Origin: Ooceraea biroi
Lineage: Eukaryota; Arthropoda; Insecta; Hymenoptera; Formicidae
DNA: 64,000 nucleotides
Reading direction: 5' to 3'
NCBI RefSeq assembly: GCF_003672135.1
Contig: NC_039507.1
Span: forward strand, 17,476,278-17,540,277
Made by a program: the position numbers and the translations under genes. Positions 26,179 to 38,732 of this stretch are shown here, one piece after another (position 1 is the first letter of the stretch; the number at the start of each line of letters is the position of its first letter). The notes below the pieces were generated by a model. It made no database searches, had not been told where the DNA came from, and was given only the letters and a program-made list of their open reading frames with translations.

Positions 26179-27114
26179 TATATATAAGCTCTATGTCGCG
26201 CGATATGCCAATTTCTTCATAATCTCAGAATGGAGTCTCAGGGATTGTCCAATGCGCAGCGCGGCGTTCCGACGTCGAAAGAAGAGCCCTATTGTCGCAG
26301 TCTTATTTCATTTCTTTTACGCGTGCAAACGATCGAGGGAAGAACGAACTTTCATGCAGAAGCTCGCACACGGATGATAATTCGCGATGGATGGCCGCAA
26401 GCTCGCGAGGGGTAGACAGAGATGGGGACAAAAAACGAACAAGAAATATACTTTTCTCCGTACTCGCGGAGAGGCAAAGGGACGGATCCTTTATATTCCT
26501 CTGGCGAAGCAGCGAGGTCTATCCAAATGAAGTGTTGAAGAGCTCTGCCAACATGAATGCGAGCGGATAAAAGTAACACGCGCTTTGAATTGTACGACTA
26601 CAAAGAGCCGCCACCGGGCTAATTTGTCTGAATGAGCGAGCGATGGACTATGGGGGTACCTACTACCGCCGGGGGTTGGACCAGAAACGGGGGTCGGACC
26701 TAATTCTGGATAAACACCCTTTCATTATTTCCGGGCTTCGTCGGAGTCGCCCGTTTCGACGATTCTGTCGCGTCTTTGGCCTTTGTTCCGCGCGCGTTGT
26801 CTTACGAGGCTGCTAGTCTTGCATTGTGTTATTAGAAAACCACCAGAAAGCGATCTACTCACGCGGTGTAACCGTGTTGTTAAATTTCTCATTCATCGCC
26901 AATTAATTGATCTGCATTACACTAATTCCGTAGATATAAATGTAGATATAGTCGACGCCGACGACATTGCCCCAATTTCTCATCGAAACATATGACGAAT
27001 CATCATAATTACGTAAATAATTACATAGACGCTTAAGGTATCTAAATCTAAATTGCAAGTATTTATCTTTACAAGTAATTATCTTTTTATTCTGCAGAAT
27101 TACAATCTTATATA
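26179..27114. other. Spacer between the two CAGGGTG MITEs, no gene seen
   Basis: Contains a CpG-rich patch (about 26230-26800) with overlapping open frames on both strands, none with a recognisable domain. Confidence 0.5.
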
Positions 27115-27441
27115 CAGGGTGTTTCCTAAGTAAGTAGACAAACTTAAGGAGGATATTCCTTGGCTTATTTTAAGAAGAAAAGGTCATGTTATTATTTTTT
27201 TTTTTTAGTTACTATTTTCTTTTTCGTTATAATTTTTCTTTTTGGTTACTATTGTTTTTCATTTGTTTCATTTGCAATAACACAAACTGTTCTATAATAA
27301 ACGAAAAGTGAACGAAAACAGTGATGTACTTTTTTTGGAAAACAAAGCAGTTTAGGACACATGTTTATATGACCTTTTCTTCTTAAAATAAGCCAAGGAA
27401 TATCCTCCTTAAGTTTGTCTACTTACTTAGGAAACACCCTG
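27115..27441 (+). mobile_element. CAGGGTG-type MITE, shorter copy (327 bp)
   Basis: Same ends as the 25757-26176 element, flanked by TA (27113-27114 and 27442-27443). Its interior is the reverse complement of the first copy's interior, so the two lie in opposite orientation about 940 bp apart. It lacks the transposase tail and part of one terminal repeat found in the longer copy. Confidence 0.88.
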
Positions 27442-27443
27442 TA

Positions 27444-30400
27444 TATAATCGTCATATGCAATTAAAATGTTTATCATTCCTCTAACGTTAAGTGCACTTT
27501 ATAAAAATGTCTGAAAATATTCATGTACGCTTTTATCAAACGGAAGTTCTTAATACTCTACTGGTTCTTACATAATTCTATTCGTGAAGAAATATAATAT
27601 TTAATCAATTCTTATTATAGTCTGTTGGAGTATATCCAGACATTATTAACGTAGGTGACTTCCGACTGCTTCCTGCACGCGGAAACATTGGCGGATTAAG
27701 GACAGTGATAATTTCTATCCATCTAACTACAGGACGAATTATACGGCGATCTCTACGACATAAAGTTTCAGATATTCCGAGTCGCAGAATTACGCAAGCA
27801 GATACGGAGGTTAGTGCTCGTATACCCGTGCGATATATACATACATTGACTGATTTAATTAACATGGATCGCAGCAGGCCGGTCGTACGCGTTTAATGAT
27901 GAGAGCGGCTGTCGGTTCAGCCACGTTTCCTGTTGCTCTGTCCGTAATAAACAAGCCGCTACCCTGACGGGGTGTACTATATAGCGACTCAAATACTAAC
28001 AACTAACAACTTCTCTATAGAAAACTTATTGGCGCGAAATTTTAGTGCAATTAATGCGAAAGTTTTATCTTTTCAGAGTGAGCTCATGCATAAAACAAGA
28101 AAGAGATACAGCTGACACGATTGCTTCAATCGATATGTGAAATCGCAACGGTAATGATACAAGTATAGCATAAGTATTAATATCTATAAATGCCGAAAGT
28201 GTTACAATAAAAAGGACTTTTAGTAAGTATAACAATTTATTCTGAATATCAACCCTTGGACACACGAGAAATTAATATAAAGAATAGCTAATAATCTCAT
28301 TTAAATGTTGTGATCAAGGAGCATACGTTCATTAGATTTCCAGCACTTGCCGGCATAAATCGCAAAGGCGGAAAGGTGACGAGAAAACAAATGGCGGTAG
28401 AGTGACAATGAGTAGTACGGAGGCTCGGAGAAAGAAATTCAGGCAAGACGGCGAAAAATTAAAGTAGCGTCCTGAGAAGAAGCGAAAGGATGAGGGCGGA
28501 AGAAAATGGTCGGGCGACCGTAAAGGCACGTCGAAACAAGCGGGCGTAAAAAACGGGATGCAATTGGCGTGGGCTTAGAGTAAGTCCTCCCGCAGGCCAA
28601 ACTCTTTCTCTCTCTCTCTCTTTCTCTCTTATTCTCTTCCTTCCTTCTTTCCTTTCTCCGTCTGTCTTTCTCTGTCTCCCGCGATACGGTGCGGAGGGTG
28701 GCTGCTCCCCTCTTCCCGAGTCACCCTTCGTAATCGATCAATTGAAAATCGTTCGAACGACAATCGATTTCGAATCAATTGGAGCCACAGTGTAAAACTA
28801 ACAGGATACGTATTTCTCCGATCGCCACCCCGGCCCACAGTCGACTTCCACTCCTCCAATTCCTCCATTTCTACGTCGGTCCTCCTGCCGCTCGCGTCCC
28901 TTCACCCTCAACCCCTTTGCGTCCCGACCACGAAACGAGACCCTCCTCTCCCTTCTCCCTGTCGCTCCTCGTACTCTCTATCCGCAAACCTCCTCGCGTG
29001 ACTCTCAGTCCCTCTTTATCTTGCCTTTCATGCCGCCAGCCGTTCCGGCACGGCAGTCGGCGCCTCTTTGTTTTTCATCAAGCGAACACAATTTTGGGTT
29101 ACAGTTCATTCGATTCTCTTTTATTTAATTTCCGTTAGAGGTCCAACGCGCATTGGCCATCTGCCCGTCTTCCTCGTTGATGCACCGGCCCTGAAGTTCC
29201 ACCTTCGCTGCCTCTGTACCAAATCACTTTTACCGCTCGCTCGTTGCTTTGGCTCGATGCATCGCCCGCGTCTGACTAAGCGACTCCGTTACTACTGCGC
29301 CGTGTTCATTCCTCATACCCGTACGCTATCTCATCGCTCGTACGTCAATTTATGCTAGTTTGAGCAAAATGTTTCGCAGCAAGAGAAAGTTTATGACAAT
29401 GGAACTTGTTCTGTTTTATTTGCTTCCTTATGTAACACGCCGATATGTTTCATGTTGCTTCCATCTCTGAGATTATAAAAAACGTATAATACGAATCCAC
29501 CGCATCAAATATTAAACAAGAGTTATAAATGACTAATGATTACATCGCTATACAATTTTGTTACAATTTATATTTTTCTACTGGTAAGTATAAATCAATT
29601 AAAACTGGTTAAAGAATTAACTGCAAAAGCTGAGTCTCGATATCGAAGAGGTTTGAAAAACCTGTAAAAATAAATTTATATATTATGCTACTTTCACGAT
29701 ATCAAATTGTAAGTTACATGATATTTGTGAAAGCTAATAACAAATGTAATTTTTCTATAGCCAGTTCTCTTGAGAAGAGAAAAGAGGCGAAAGAGACAGA
29801 TGGGAAAAGAGATAGCGTGACATGACAGGACGGAAAAAGGGGTACGGAGTTGGTAAAAGAGCAGTAGGAAGGGGGAGTTAATGAAAAGCGTCTGACGAAT
29901 AGACCAACTAATTGTATCCGAGAGGAATTAATAAAAACGCCTGACGGGCCGGCTGGTGTGTCGGCGAGGGGTGATTCTCCATCATTTATTTCATTTTCGT
30001 TCAAAGCACCATCGCTTTTTTTCCATCCTAGAGAGCACTCATATCCGCCTATCTTCCCATTTCATAACATACTATCTTAGCACAATAATCTTTCACATCC
30101 GCTACTGGATATTTCATTCCATCCGCTCGATACACCTACGTAATATAATATCTAAGTAATTCGATAATAGTCCACTAATTACAATTATAGTAATAATTGG
30201 TTTAGTCGAAATTACACTTTTAAACCAGAGGTTCACAAGGAATTATTATTGCAGACCATTCCATAGAACACATTTTTAATGTCTTAACAATAAAATAAAA
30301 ACGACACAACACGCAACGTGCAGTATAATCTATATATCCGTAGAACGTTTACGGTAACGCATTATTTTGCGTGGGTGACTTTTATCGATCACGAGGATGC

Positions 30401-33400
30401 TAAATCGTAACAGGGTCATCGGAATCCAACCGAATGGCCGTGTATTGGAAATCCCTGCAATTCGTCCGTCATTGAGCGCGATTCCCGGTTTCGTCGGCAA
30501 GGCAAGGCTTTTTGCGCACTTGAACTCGGTCACACTAAATTTCTGGCCGGGTAGACTCCAAGTTGCGGCAAGCGGGAGACCAAAAATAATGGCCGCCACG
30601 AGCTAAAACCAAAAATAATCGGGCGCCGCCTGCTGCTCCCTCACTAAATCACCGTTCTCGGTACTACGGTGACCAGTTTCCGTCTCTCCGGCTGCACCAC
30701 GCACCCAGCCACCGCCTCGCGTCCCTCGCGTCACTCGCCTTTTCACCCTTACCATCGCGCCATCTCATTATTTATCTTAATTGGCGACAATTAACAGATA
30801 ATTAATTGCGAAACACGGACGTAGCGCGCCACGAAATAATTGTTTGAAAATCTGCTTGAAAATTCTGTCCAGCATCCGGGTTTAGGATTTGGAGCTCGGT
30901 AGTAGGCCGCGATGTGAACGATGCGCGCTCGAAGGCACTAAAATGTTATTACCGCGAATATATGGTCGCTCCCCCGAATGGCGAGAAATAATATACGTAC
31001 GTGCGTGCCGAGTGCGTTGCAGCGTGGCAAAGGTTACATGCGATCCGAAATGTACAGAGAAAAAACAAGGCAGAGAGCAGAGAAATATAGGTCGTAAATC
31101 CGTTTTGCAAACAGAGTTTTTCCAGTTAGGCTATAAATGTATTTCAGGATTACGGGAATGATGGAATCTAACGCGTCGTTCGTACGCACATACGTAAATC
31201 AATCCACAAATAAAACTGTTTAACTGACCCTCAGGTCCAAAATAAATTATATAGATCTATGGTCGTCGCATCGATACATATTTGATCAAAGAATAATTTC
31301 GACGCGAGAATTTTTTTCTTTAAGTGCCAAAGAAATTTTAGTGTCCTCCTTAGTGTCTCCTTCTGCTCCTGAGCATGCTTCTCGACAAGACTATCTTTTT
31401 CAACTAATAAATTTTCTGCTAGTTGCAGGGATATGCTCATTCCCTTCACATACAAAGTATTTTGCATCAAAAGTACATCGATATTCAATTAAATATCTTT
31501 CGCGATATTTATTACGAGTGCTCCCTTTTTTTCAAACAACCGTCATTCTCAGGAACGAATATTCTCTACAAAATTGTGATGTAATGATAGAACGCGGTGT
31601 CCATTGTCTATATATCTGTGCTCCGTACAATCACATCCTGAAAAAGTCGCATTTATCAGACGCGTAGATTACAGCATTAGGTATTGACGTTGTAACTGGT
31701 ACACGCCGCGACTGCGCTAAATAAAAACGTACGATAATAACGACATGCCGCGTGACGACGTGGAACGAGCCAGAAACGTCCGCAACGCTTTGGCAAATGC
31801 ATCTGTCAGCGAGGGAAAGCTGCGCGGGAATGGCTTTCCTCCTCCACCGCTGGCTTCGACACCCCTGCTCCCTCCCCCTCCCCCCCCCGCCTTCGCCCCC
31901 CCTCCGTCCCTCTTTCTATCTACCCTCGAAAACCGTCCAGTCTGTGCCTCACCCATCCATTCGGCCCCCTTGCCGCCACCCCCGTTACCCACCCTCGTAC
32001 CCCTTCGCTCAACGCCTCTCCCTCTGGTCCGTTTCATCTCACTTTCTCGCCATTCCCTCCGGCAATTACTATAAATCAGAATCGCAGTCAATATTTAATC
32101 CTCGTGGAATGGTGTGTTCGGCTCGGACGGGGTGGCTGGCGGACGAACGGGCGGCTGCAACGTTCAGTGGTGACCGCTGTGAGGTGTAGCAGGGGCTGAT
32201 GCAACAATGCCAGTAATGCGATAAAATATACTACGTGTCGTGCCGAGGGGGGAAAGGGGCCGTGGCGAGAGGGCGGGGAGGGAAATGGGTGAAATGTCCA
32301 CTGTTCGTGCCTCCGACCATCGTTCTCGTTCGACTCTCTCGACCATTCTCCCGCGATAGAGTAGTTTCAGATGGCCATTCGTCGAAAAACGAGGTAACGC
32401 TAAACGTTGGAAGGGCGCGACCGTAATCGGCGCTAGGAGTCGTGAAAATCAATCGTATCTACATCCACATTCCGAGATCCGCTGTTGCAATTTTTGTCGT
32501 GATTGTATGCGCGTATTGTTATTATTATACCACGCTTCGAAGCACGAAAAATATTTATGCAAATGAAAGGAAGGAGAAAAATGTTAACTGCAATAATAAC
32601 ATCTTCTTTACGATCGATCTTACAATTTTCTTTACTCATGCGGCCGCTACCTTGCAAATTACATTTATCTTTCAATCTTGAAGAATAGTAAAGATACATA
32701 TACATAAAACATTTTTTTAACAAGGGGATATGGGTAATGCTGCATCAGTAAAGCAAGTATTTGTTACCGCTTTCCGCGTGGAACTGTTCGTAATCACCTA
32801 AACTCGTCGAATCGACAGGGCTCTCGTCAATCTCTCTTTAAAACAAGTAGCGGCTAATATTTACAACGCGAAGTGCAGTCGCGTGTCTCCGAGCTATAAA
32901 CGACGGAATAACAGCAACTTCTGTTTCATTAGAGAGGCAAGACGACCAGCGTACCACAATTCGAATGTCATTATTGAAGTAATAGCAGTTCGTGACCTTA
33001 TTACTGTCATTATTATTACAATCGCGGAGAATTCGTATTCTGTTCCTAGATCGAACTGTCGTCATCTTACAAATATCTTTTCTTAAGTAGATCCCTCCTT
33101 CTTTTTCTCTCTACGAACTTTTATAGATACGATAAAAAATATTTGGTAAATAAATTCTGTAAGTTTCTAACATTTCAATTCGCGAACCGAATAATACACT
33201 TGCTCGAATCGCTAATATTGCACATTTGCGAATGTTACAAGAAGAATTTACAATAGAATTTCACATTTGTTTATTTCATACTTTTTCTGTTGTTTAAAAT
33301 AAAAGAAGCTATAATTGACCGCACTGTGTTCCACTCAAGAATGTATCTTTAATATTTTATAATAATAATCTTTAATGAATAAATTAAGTACTACCTAAAA

Positions 33401-34069
33401 AATATATGTACTGGCGTTTAAAAAAGTGTATTGTTAATAAGTTTCTACTACTAGGTTGATGCAAGTTCGAGTTTAAACTTGGACTTGCGATTCATGAAAG
33501 TCAGAGGTAGTCCATTGACCTGCGTGTGTATGACACGTTGTCGGAAATAGTGAGAGCGAACACTCGCAATGGAAATGAAGTAGCATGAAGGCAGGGCCTC
33601 ATTGTGGGCAGAAGAATGGAATCTCAAGGGTTGGGTCCTGGGGGAAATCAAAAGGCAGTGGTCCTCCGGGATAAACCAGCCAGATCTCAGTGGAGGTTCG
33701 CCAAAGTAGCTTGTCAATAACTTAAATCTCAATCGTAACTTGGTACTCCCAACTGATTTCCGTTTCTGCGACTCGTGTCTGCTTTTCGTCGATATTCATA
33801 GTTGACGTATCTTCCCACGCACGGAGGAAGTACGTGCTTTCGGGGATTCACTCACCCTCCGTGCTTTTCATTCTCCATTTCGTGTCTCAGATTATTATCT
33901 GCGAGCCGCATACATATACATTTCAGAATAAACTATGTTAAGAGACTATGCCTGACGCATGCCTTATTATTTAAATTCAACGTCAGAATCCTACATGTGC
34001 ATTTGTTGAGATAAAGATGCAATAGCATCAGTTCAAAGCTTTCTTTTTTGTTGATCTTGTTGCTTTATA
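27444..34069. other. Intergenic or intronic, CpG islands, no firm gene
   Basis: CpG- or C-rich islands lie at 28300-29300 (with a CT tract near 28600-28640), 30400-31000 and 31700-32400 (a C-rich run near 31868-31905). Between them the DNA is AT-rich. The longer open frames in the islands are Pro/Ser/Arg-rich and overlap on both strands. A near-perfect 28-bp palindrome sits at 33461-33488. One minus-strand frame (31231-31488) is listed separately as doubtful. Confidence 0.5.
31231..31488 (-). other. Doubtful coding fragment with coiled-coil-like composition
   Basis: The minus-strand frame opens right after a TAA and runs 85 codons. Its middle (about residues 21-60) is rich in Leu, Glu and Lys with heptad-like spacing (LLVEKDSLVEKHAQEQKE), unlike the low-complexity frames of the CpG islands. 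The first codon is TTG, with ATG at residue 8. No splice sites or family were recognised, so it may be a chance frame, an exon, or a decayed repeat gene. Confidence 0.2.
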
Positions 34070-35354
34070 TTGGATTGTTCGGAAAGTTATTTCGTTTTTT
34101 CAAGGAAAAATGAAAGGCGGTTTTTTCATATTTAGAATAAATTTTATTCAGTGATGTATTGGCTATTTTGCTTCACTACCTTTCGCCATCTTTCTGGCAA
34201 CTTTAAGATTCCACGCTCATAGAAGTCCTTCTCCTTATTGACAAAAAATTGAACCAAGTGATTTTTGACGCCTTCATTTGAATCGAAGTTTACATTGTTC
34301 AAAGAATTTTGTAGAGACCGGAACAAATGGTAATCGGATGGTGCCAGATCAGGAGAGTATGGTGAGTGTGGTAGCACATCCCATCCAAGCTGTAAAAGCT
34401 TCTGGTGAGTGACCAAACTTGTGTGTGGTTTGGCATTGTCGTGATGGAATACACCTTTCCTATTCGCCAATTCTGGTCGCTTCTGCTTGATGGCAGCATC
34501 CAATTCATCCAGCTGACGACAATACACTTTCGAATCAATCGTCTGGTTGCTTGGTAGTAACTCGAAAAATACGATTCCCTTCCAATCCCACCATACAGAA
34601 AGCATGATCTTCTTTTGATGAATATCTGCCTTGGATGTCGATTGAGCAGGTTCATCTTGCCTGGACCATGATCGTTTTCGCTTAACATTGCTGTAAACAA
34701 TCCATTTTTCATCTCCAGTTATGATTCGCTTCAAAAATGGTTCATTTTCTTCACGTTTCAACAATGAATCGCAGATGGTAATGCGTCGAATCAAGTCAAT
34801 TTCCTTTAAATTGTGTGGAACCCAAGTATCGAGCTTTGAAACGAATCCAAGGCGTTTCAAATGATCGTAAACGGTCGAATTCGATAAATTTAACTTTTCA
34901 GCAATTTCGCGTGTTGTTATACGACGGTTTGCATCCACCAGAGCCTTTATTTTCTCGTCATCAGCTTTAATTGGCCGACCTGAACGTGGTGCATCTTTCA
35001 AATCGAAATTTCCAGTACGAAATTTCGAAAACCAATTCTGACACTGACGTTCACTCAATACATCTTCTCCGTACACGGCACACAATTTTTTTCTCGCTTG
35101 CACTGCATTTTTACCCTTTCGGTAGTAAAAAAGCAAAATATTACGAAAATGCTCACTTTGATTTTCCATGTTTGATGTGATGCCAAACAAAAATTACTTG
35201 ACAGATCGCAACACAATAAGATACTAAATGACGTCTGAAATGTCAGTTGTCAAAATATAAAACGAATTTGTCGCTTAGAGTAAGGTTAAGTATTGAGGAA
35301 CGCGACTAACGACATCTCCTTGTGAAAAACGAAATTACTTTCCGAACAACCCAA
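34070..35354 (-). mobile_element. Mariner transposon, second type, apparently intact (1285 bp)
   Basis: Ends TTGGATTGTTCGGAAAGTTA on the + strand left side and, from the other side, TTGGGTTGTTCGGAAAGTAA: two mismatches within the first 20 bases. Both ends are flanked by TA (34068-34069 and 35355-35356). The termini and protein differ clearly from copies A and B, so this is a separate mariner lineage. The transposase frame is open throughout. Confidence 0.97.
34144..35169 (-). CDS. Mariner transposase, full-length (341 aa)
   Basis: This is a cut-and-paste DDD transposase that would bind the terminal repeats of its own element and move it into TA sites. The start chosen is the ATG at 35169 (MENQSEHF), which aligns with the start of copies A and B. 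The frame stays open seven codons upstream, but only from a TTG. Order of parts: N-terminal paired-like helix-turn-helix domains (about 1-110, with RQCQNWF and APRSGRP), linker WVPHNL at 116-121, then the catalytic core with Asp153 (ITGDEKW), Asp244 (FHHDNAKP) and Asp279 (LAPSDYHLF). Asp244 and Asp279 have exactly 34 residues between them, the mariner signature. The length is close to the ~345 residues usual for mariner. Compared with A/B it lacks one residue just before HHDNA (KGVF against KGVMF). No stops or frameshifts are present, so it is potentially functional; activity cannot be read from sequence. Confidence 0.95.
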   Translation of the reverse strand: MENQSEHFRNILLFYYRKGKNAVQARKKLCAVYGEDVLSERQCQNWFSKFRTGNFDLKDAPRSGRPIKADDEKIKALVDANRRITTREIAEKLNLSNSTVYDHLKRLGFVSKLDTWVPHNLKEIDLIRRITICDSLLKREENEPFLKRIITGDEKWIVYSNVKRKRSWSRQDEPAQSTSKADIHQKKIMLSVWWDWKGIVFFELLPSNQTIDSKVYCRQLDELDAAIKQKRPELANRKGVFHHDNAKPHTSLVTHQKLLQLGWDVLPHSPYSPDLAPSDYHLFRSLQNSLNNVNFDSNEGVKNHLVQFFVNKEKDFYERGILKLPERWRKVVKQNSQYITE

Positions 35355-35356
35355 TA

Positions 35357-37847
35357 GTGCTCGTCTATCTTACATTCACGCTTTTCGTATGCAACTTTTA
35401 TTTATTTTAATAGATCAATTGTGCTTGTATCTTTATGTGCTTTCCTTCAAGCGTAAAAAAAAGAAATACTACTTTGTCAGACTTTTATCGGCTTTACGAC
35501 TTGTGTGTCACCGAAGAATGGTTGAAAGATTTCGAGAACAGCTGGGAAGACAAAACATCGCAAGCACGACACGCTGTACAATGCCCACCCACCCGCGGAG
35601 GTTGCTTCTACCATTCATAACTTCGACACATTCTCTGTCAAAACGTTAGCACAGGTTGTCAACCGTTACATCACCAGCCATCGAGTACAAAGAGCGTAAC
35701 GCCAGTAAACACGCTTCTATCCGCGTTTTCCTTTGGAAACGCATTGTTCCGAAAGAGTGAAGGCGGCGTTGTACCATAGATCGTTCTTTCATCGAAAAGA
35801 TATAATATCGTTTTGAAGTTGAATGGAAATATTAACGGCAGACTAAAACATTGCTTAGTCTTAATCTTGTACTAAAATCTGGCACAGTAATGTTAGCACA
35901 TTGATACTCTAGAAAATTACAACTAAACGTTATAACTAAAACTTAAAAAAAAGTTTCTCGACTTTTGAATTTTGTTATTTATCTAGCCAAATTTTTCTTT
36001 CCTCCCGTAATAGTCCCACAATATTTTGTGCCTCACTGTTCGAAGAATGAAAAATTAGTCAAAGAAGCTACAGCAAAGTTTCGATTGAAAACGTTCAGCT
36101 GAAGTTGTAATCGACTTGCCCGGATATTCCGCACACTCCATGATGAACATGTTCCTAAATCAGCAGAGGAATCAACATCCGGCACTATATCCTCGATTGC
36201 TCTTGTTAAGAGATTGGCGCAATTGTCAACCAACCCGTGTTCAGGCTTCTCATTCAGGTGGCACACTATATCACTCACAAACAAGACAACATGATATCCA
36301 TAAACAAGGTGCAGAGTGAAGCCGGGCTAAAGTTACGAGACGTATATACCGGTTGTTCCCTTCTTACTATCTGCATCTATTGCTGTGAATATCTCAGAAT
36401 GGAATTGGAAACCATTTCTATTCGTCATTCGATCGCAGTGTTTGCTGTATCACTACAGCCAAGTTAGCCGCGAACACATTTGTGTTAACACAGGTGTGGA
36501 GAAATACATTGCGACAATCAAATCATACTCTCGAGATATCTTATAAATACAAAGGATAATTAAATATATCCTAAAATGCAATGACATGCGTTATCTTTGT
36601 TTAATATTAATGATGATCGTACTTTACATGGATAATTAAGCAAAAGATATTGAAATTACAAACGCATACAAAAGGTATTACAGGCATTGGCTACCATAGC
36701 AGACAGTCACAGTTGCACAAAGCGTCTGTTTTCTGCAGTAACGAGTAAATCAATAATCAAACAAAAGAACCAGAGACCGTTAATAAATAATAATATTCCG
36801 ATGTGTAACAGTGATAGTTAAAATCGTGAGCGCGACGTCCAAATAAACCCCGCAAACGCTCTGAGAAAGATACAAGATTTGCAATTTTCTTCGTACTTGG
36901 GAGCTATTTACAGCCGGTACATTACGGCGTAAAGTTTCAATCGACATTTCGATACATTACCAAGCAAGAAAGACAAATGTTTCGCCCGCGCGTACGTAAT
37001 TGATACCATCGGTATCGATTACCATTACTGCCGGGGCTAATTACCCTTCGGCATCGTAATCGAATACAATGAGGTAAACAGCGGGCCATTCGCGCTGCAA
37101 CGGTGCAACCGTAATGTCATTTACACACGAGCCTCCACGTTGGCTCGGCCTCGCCACGGCCACATCGGCTGAAATCAAGGCGGGCACCGCGCGCGTCCGC
37201 GGGATGCGCGGACCGGCTGGAAATTAAACGCGGCGGATTGAGAAACGCCATATTAATAACCCCGGGCGGGAATTATTCGCCACGCACGATCGCGCCAGCG
37301 TCGTTCCCGGCGAAGTCACGTGCAAGTATAATTCGAGCTAACGAGCGATGCAGAGAGAGAGACTATGCTGCATGGTGCTTGCGGAAGACGGGAGAGAGGC
37401 AACAGTAGCGCGCGGCAACCCGAAGGCGAAGGGGGGTAGATTTGGTGGTGTGGGACGGCGGGGTAGGTAGGCAAGTAAAGTAAAGTCGGCGGCTGTATCG
37501 CGCTTAAACTTGGGGGTTAATTCCCCTCGTTACATAGCGAAATGCCGGCGCGCTTTCCTTAGCGATCGCGCCGCGCTCGGCTGCACGCTTAGGACCGCAA
37601 TGCGGAATAGGTACTCCGCTGTGCATAAGAAATTCTTCTTTTGGCCGAACTTCTGCCCCGGCTTACTTCCGAATTCCTTTCAGCCAGGTTGCCGCGGCGA
37701 TGCTTGCAAGAATTTTATTCGCCACGACGCGGCCGATCTCGCGAGGTCTTTAGTGAGAAATAAGGAGTCCGCGCGGCACGAGAGGAGATCGTTCCTGCGA
37801 TTATCACCGCACGTGAGAAACGGCGAGCTCCATATCTTACGCTTGAT
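35357..37847. other. Intergenic or intronic; possible decayed coding remnant at its left side
   Basis: AT-rich DNA to about 36900, then a CpG-rich island to 37850. Between about 35460 and 35699 two plus-strand frames in succession have non-low-complexity translations (LSDFYRLYDLCVTEEWLKDF, then about 35560-35699 HNFDTFSVKTLAQVVNRYIT), as if one coding piece had suffered a frameshift. A minus-strand frame at 36033-36284 also has protein-like composition. None matches a family I recognise. Confidence 0.25.
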
Positions 37848-37851
37848 TTAA

Positions 37852-38728
37852 GGGGTTACATACCTCCAGAATTTTCAAACAATCGATTTTTTTTATTACT
37901 GATTTTCATTCTTTATACTTTTAAAAATATAATAAAAAAAGAATTAGTGAAAAATTCCAATCCGTAACGAAGATATAACAATAAATATGACCGCGCGTCA
38001 GGAGGCGGGCCGCGGCGCAGGCTACCGCAAAGAAGCTCGAACAGCCAACAGATTACAGAAAACTGTACAAAATATAAAAATTATCGAGAAGGAAGGCACG
38101 CAATATGAAATTGGAATGGGAGATTAAGCTCACTACAAAAATTAATATTTACACGATTTTTACTTCTCAAACTTTAAACGCGTTTTTCTCGAAACCAGTT
38201 TTTTTGACACGGTCGGCACGATAACTCGAAGAGTTTTCAATATTTTTTAAAATTTTTTGTTCTCATATCTTCGTAATCGTTTTGTCTATAGTCTGTCGAG
38301 CCAATTTTTTGCAATTTTATTTAATACAATTTTTATAAACAATTAAAGACCGAAATTTCTCATGAAAACATGAAGTTCAACTTTGACATGGCATAAATTG
38401 TTTATTTTTTTGAAATTAAAAAATCTGGCTCGACAGACTATAACTACAACATTACTTTACAAGAAATTTCTTGCATTTGTCAGATCCATCAATGTTACAA
38501 GAAGATATCATGCCGACTCTGAGGGGATATTTTTTTAGCAGCGGTCCAATTAATGCCACAAAACTTCATTTTATTAATATTCAAAAATTTATTATTAATT
38601 ATTTTTTTACCCTTAAAGGACCAGTAAATCATATGCAATTCATATTTTACTTTATTATTTCAGATATACCCCCTAAAAAAATTCCCCAAACATATCAATT
38701 TTTCGCCGCTATGGAGGTATGTAACCCC
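37852..38728. mobile_element. TTAA-flanked element with 17-bp perfect inverted termini (877 bp)
   Basis: Left end GGGGTTACATACCTCCA and right end TGGAGGTATGTAACCCC are perfect inverted repeats, each bounded by TTAA (37848-37851 and 38729-38732). An internal inverted repeat, TATAGTCTGTCGAGCCA (38287-38303), pairs with 38426-38442 about 120 bp away. No transposase frame is visible, so it is non-autonomous. TTAA and a G-run at the ends echo the fold-back element at 4378-5088, but the sequences differ. piggyBac-like origin is possible, not shown. Confidence 0.82.
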
Positions 38729-38732
38729 TTAA

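Noticed and set aside
35170..35190. Seven-codon N-terminal extension (MFGITSN) of the intact mariner transposase
   Set aside because: It begins at a TTG, and homologous copies start at the MENQ methionine (35169).
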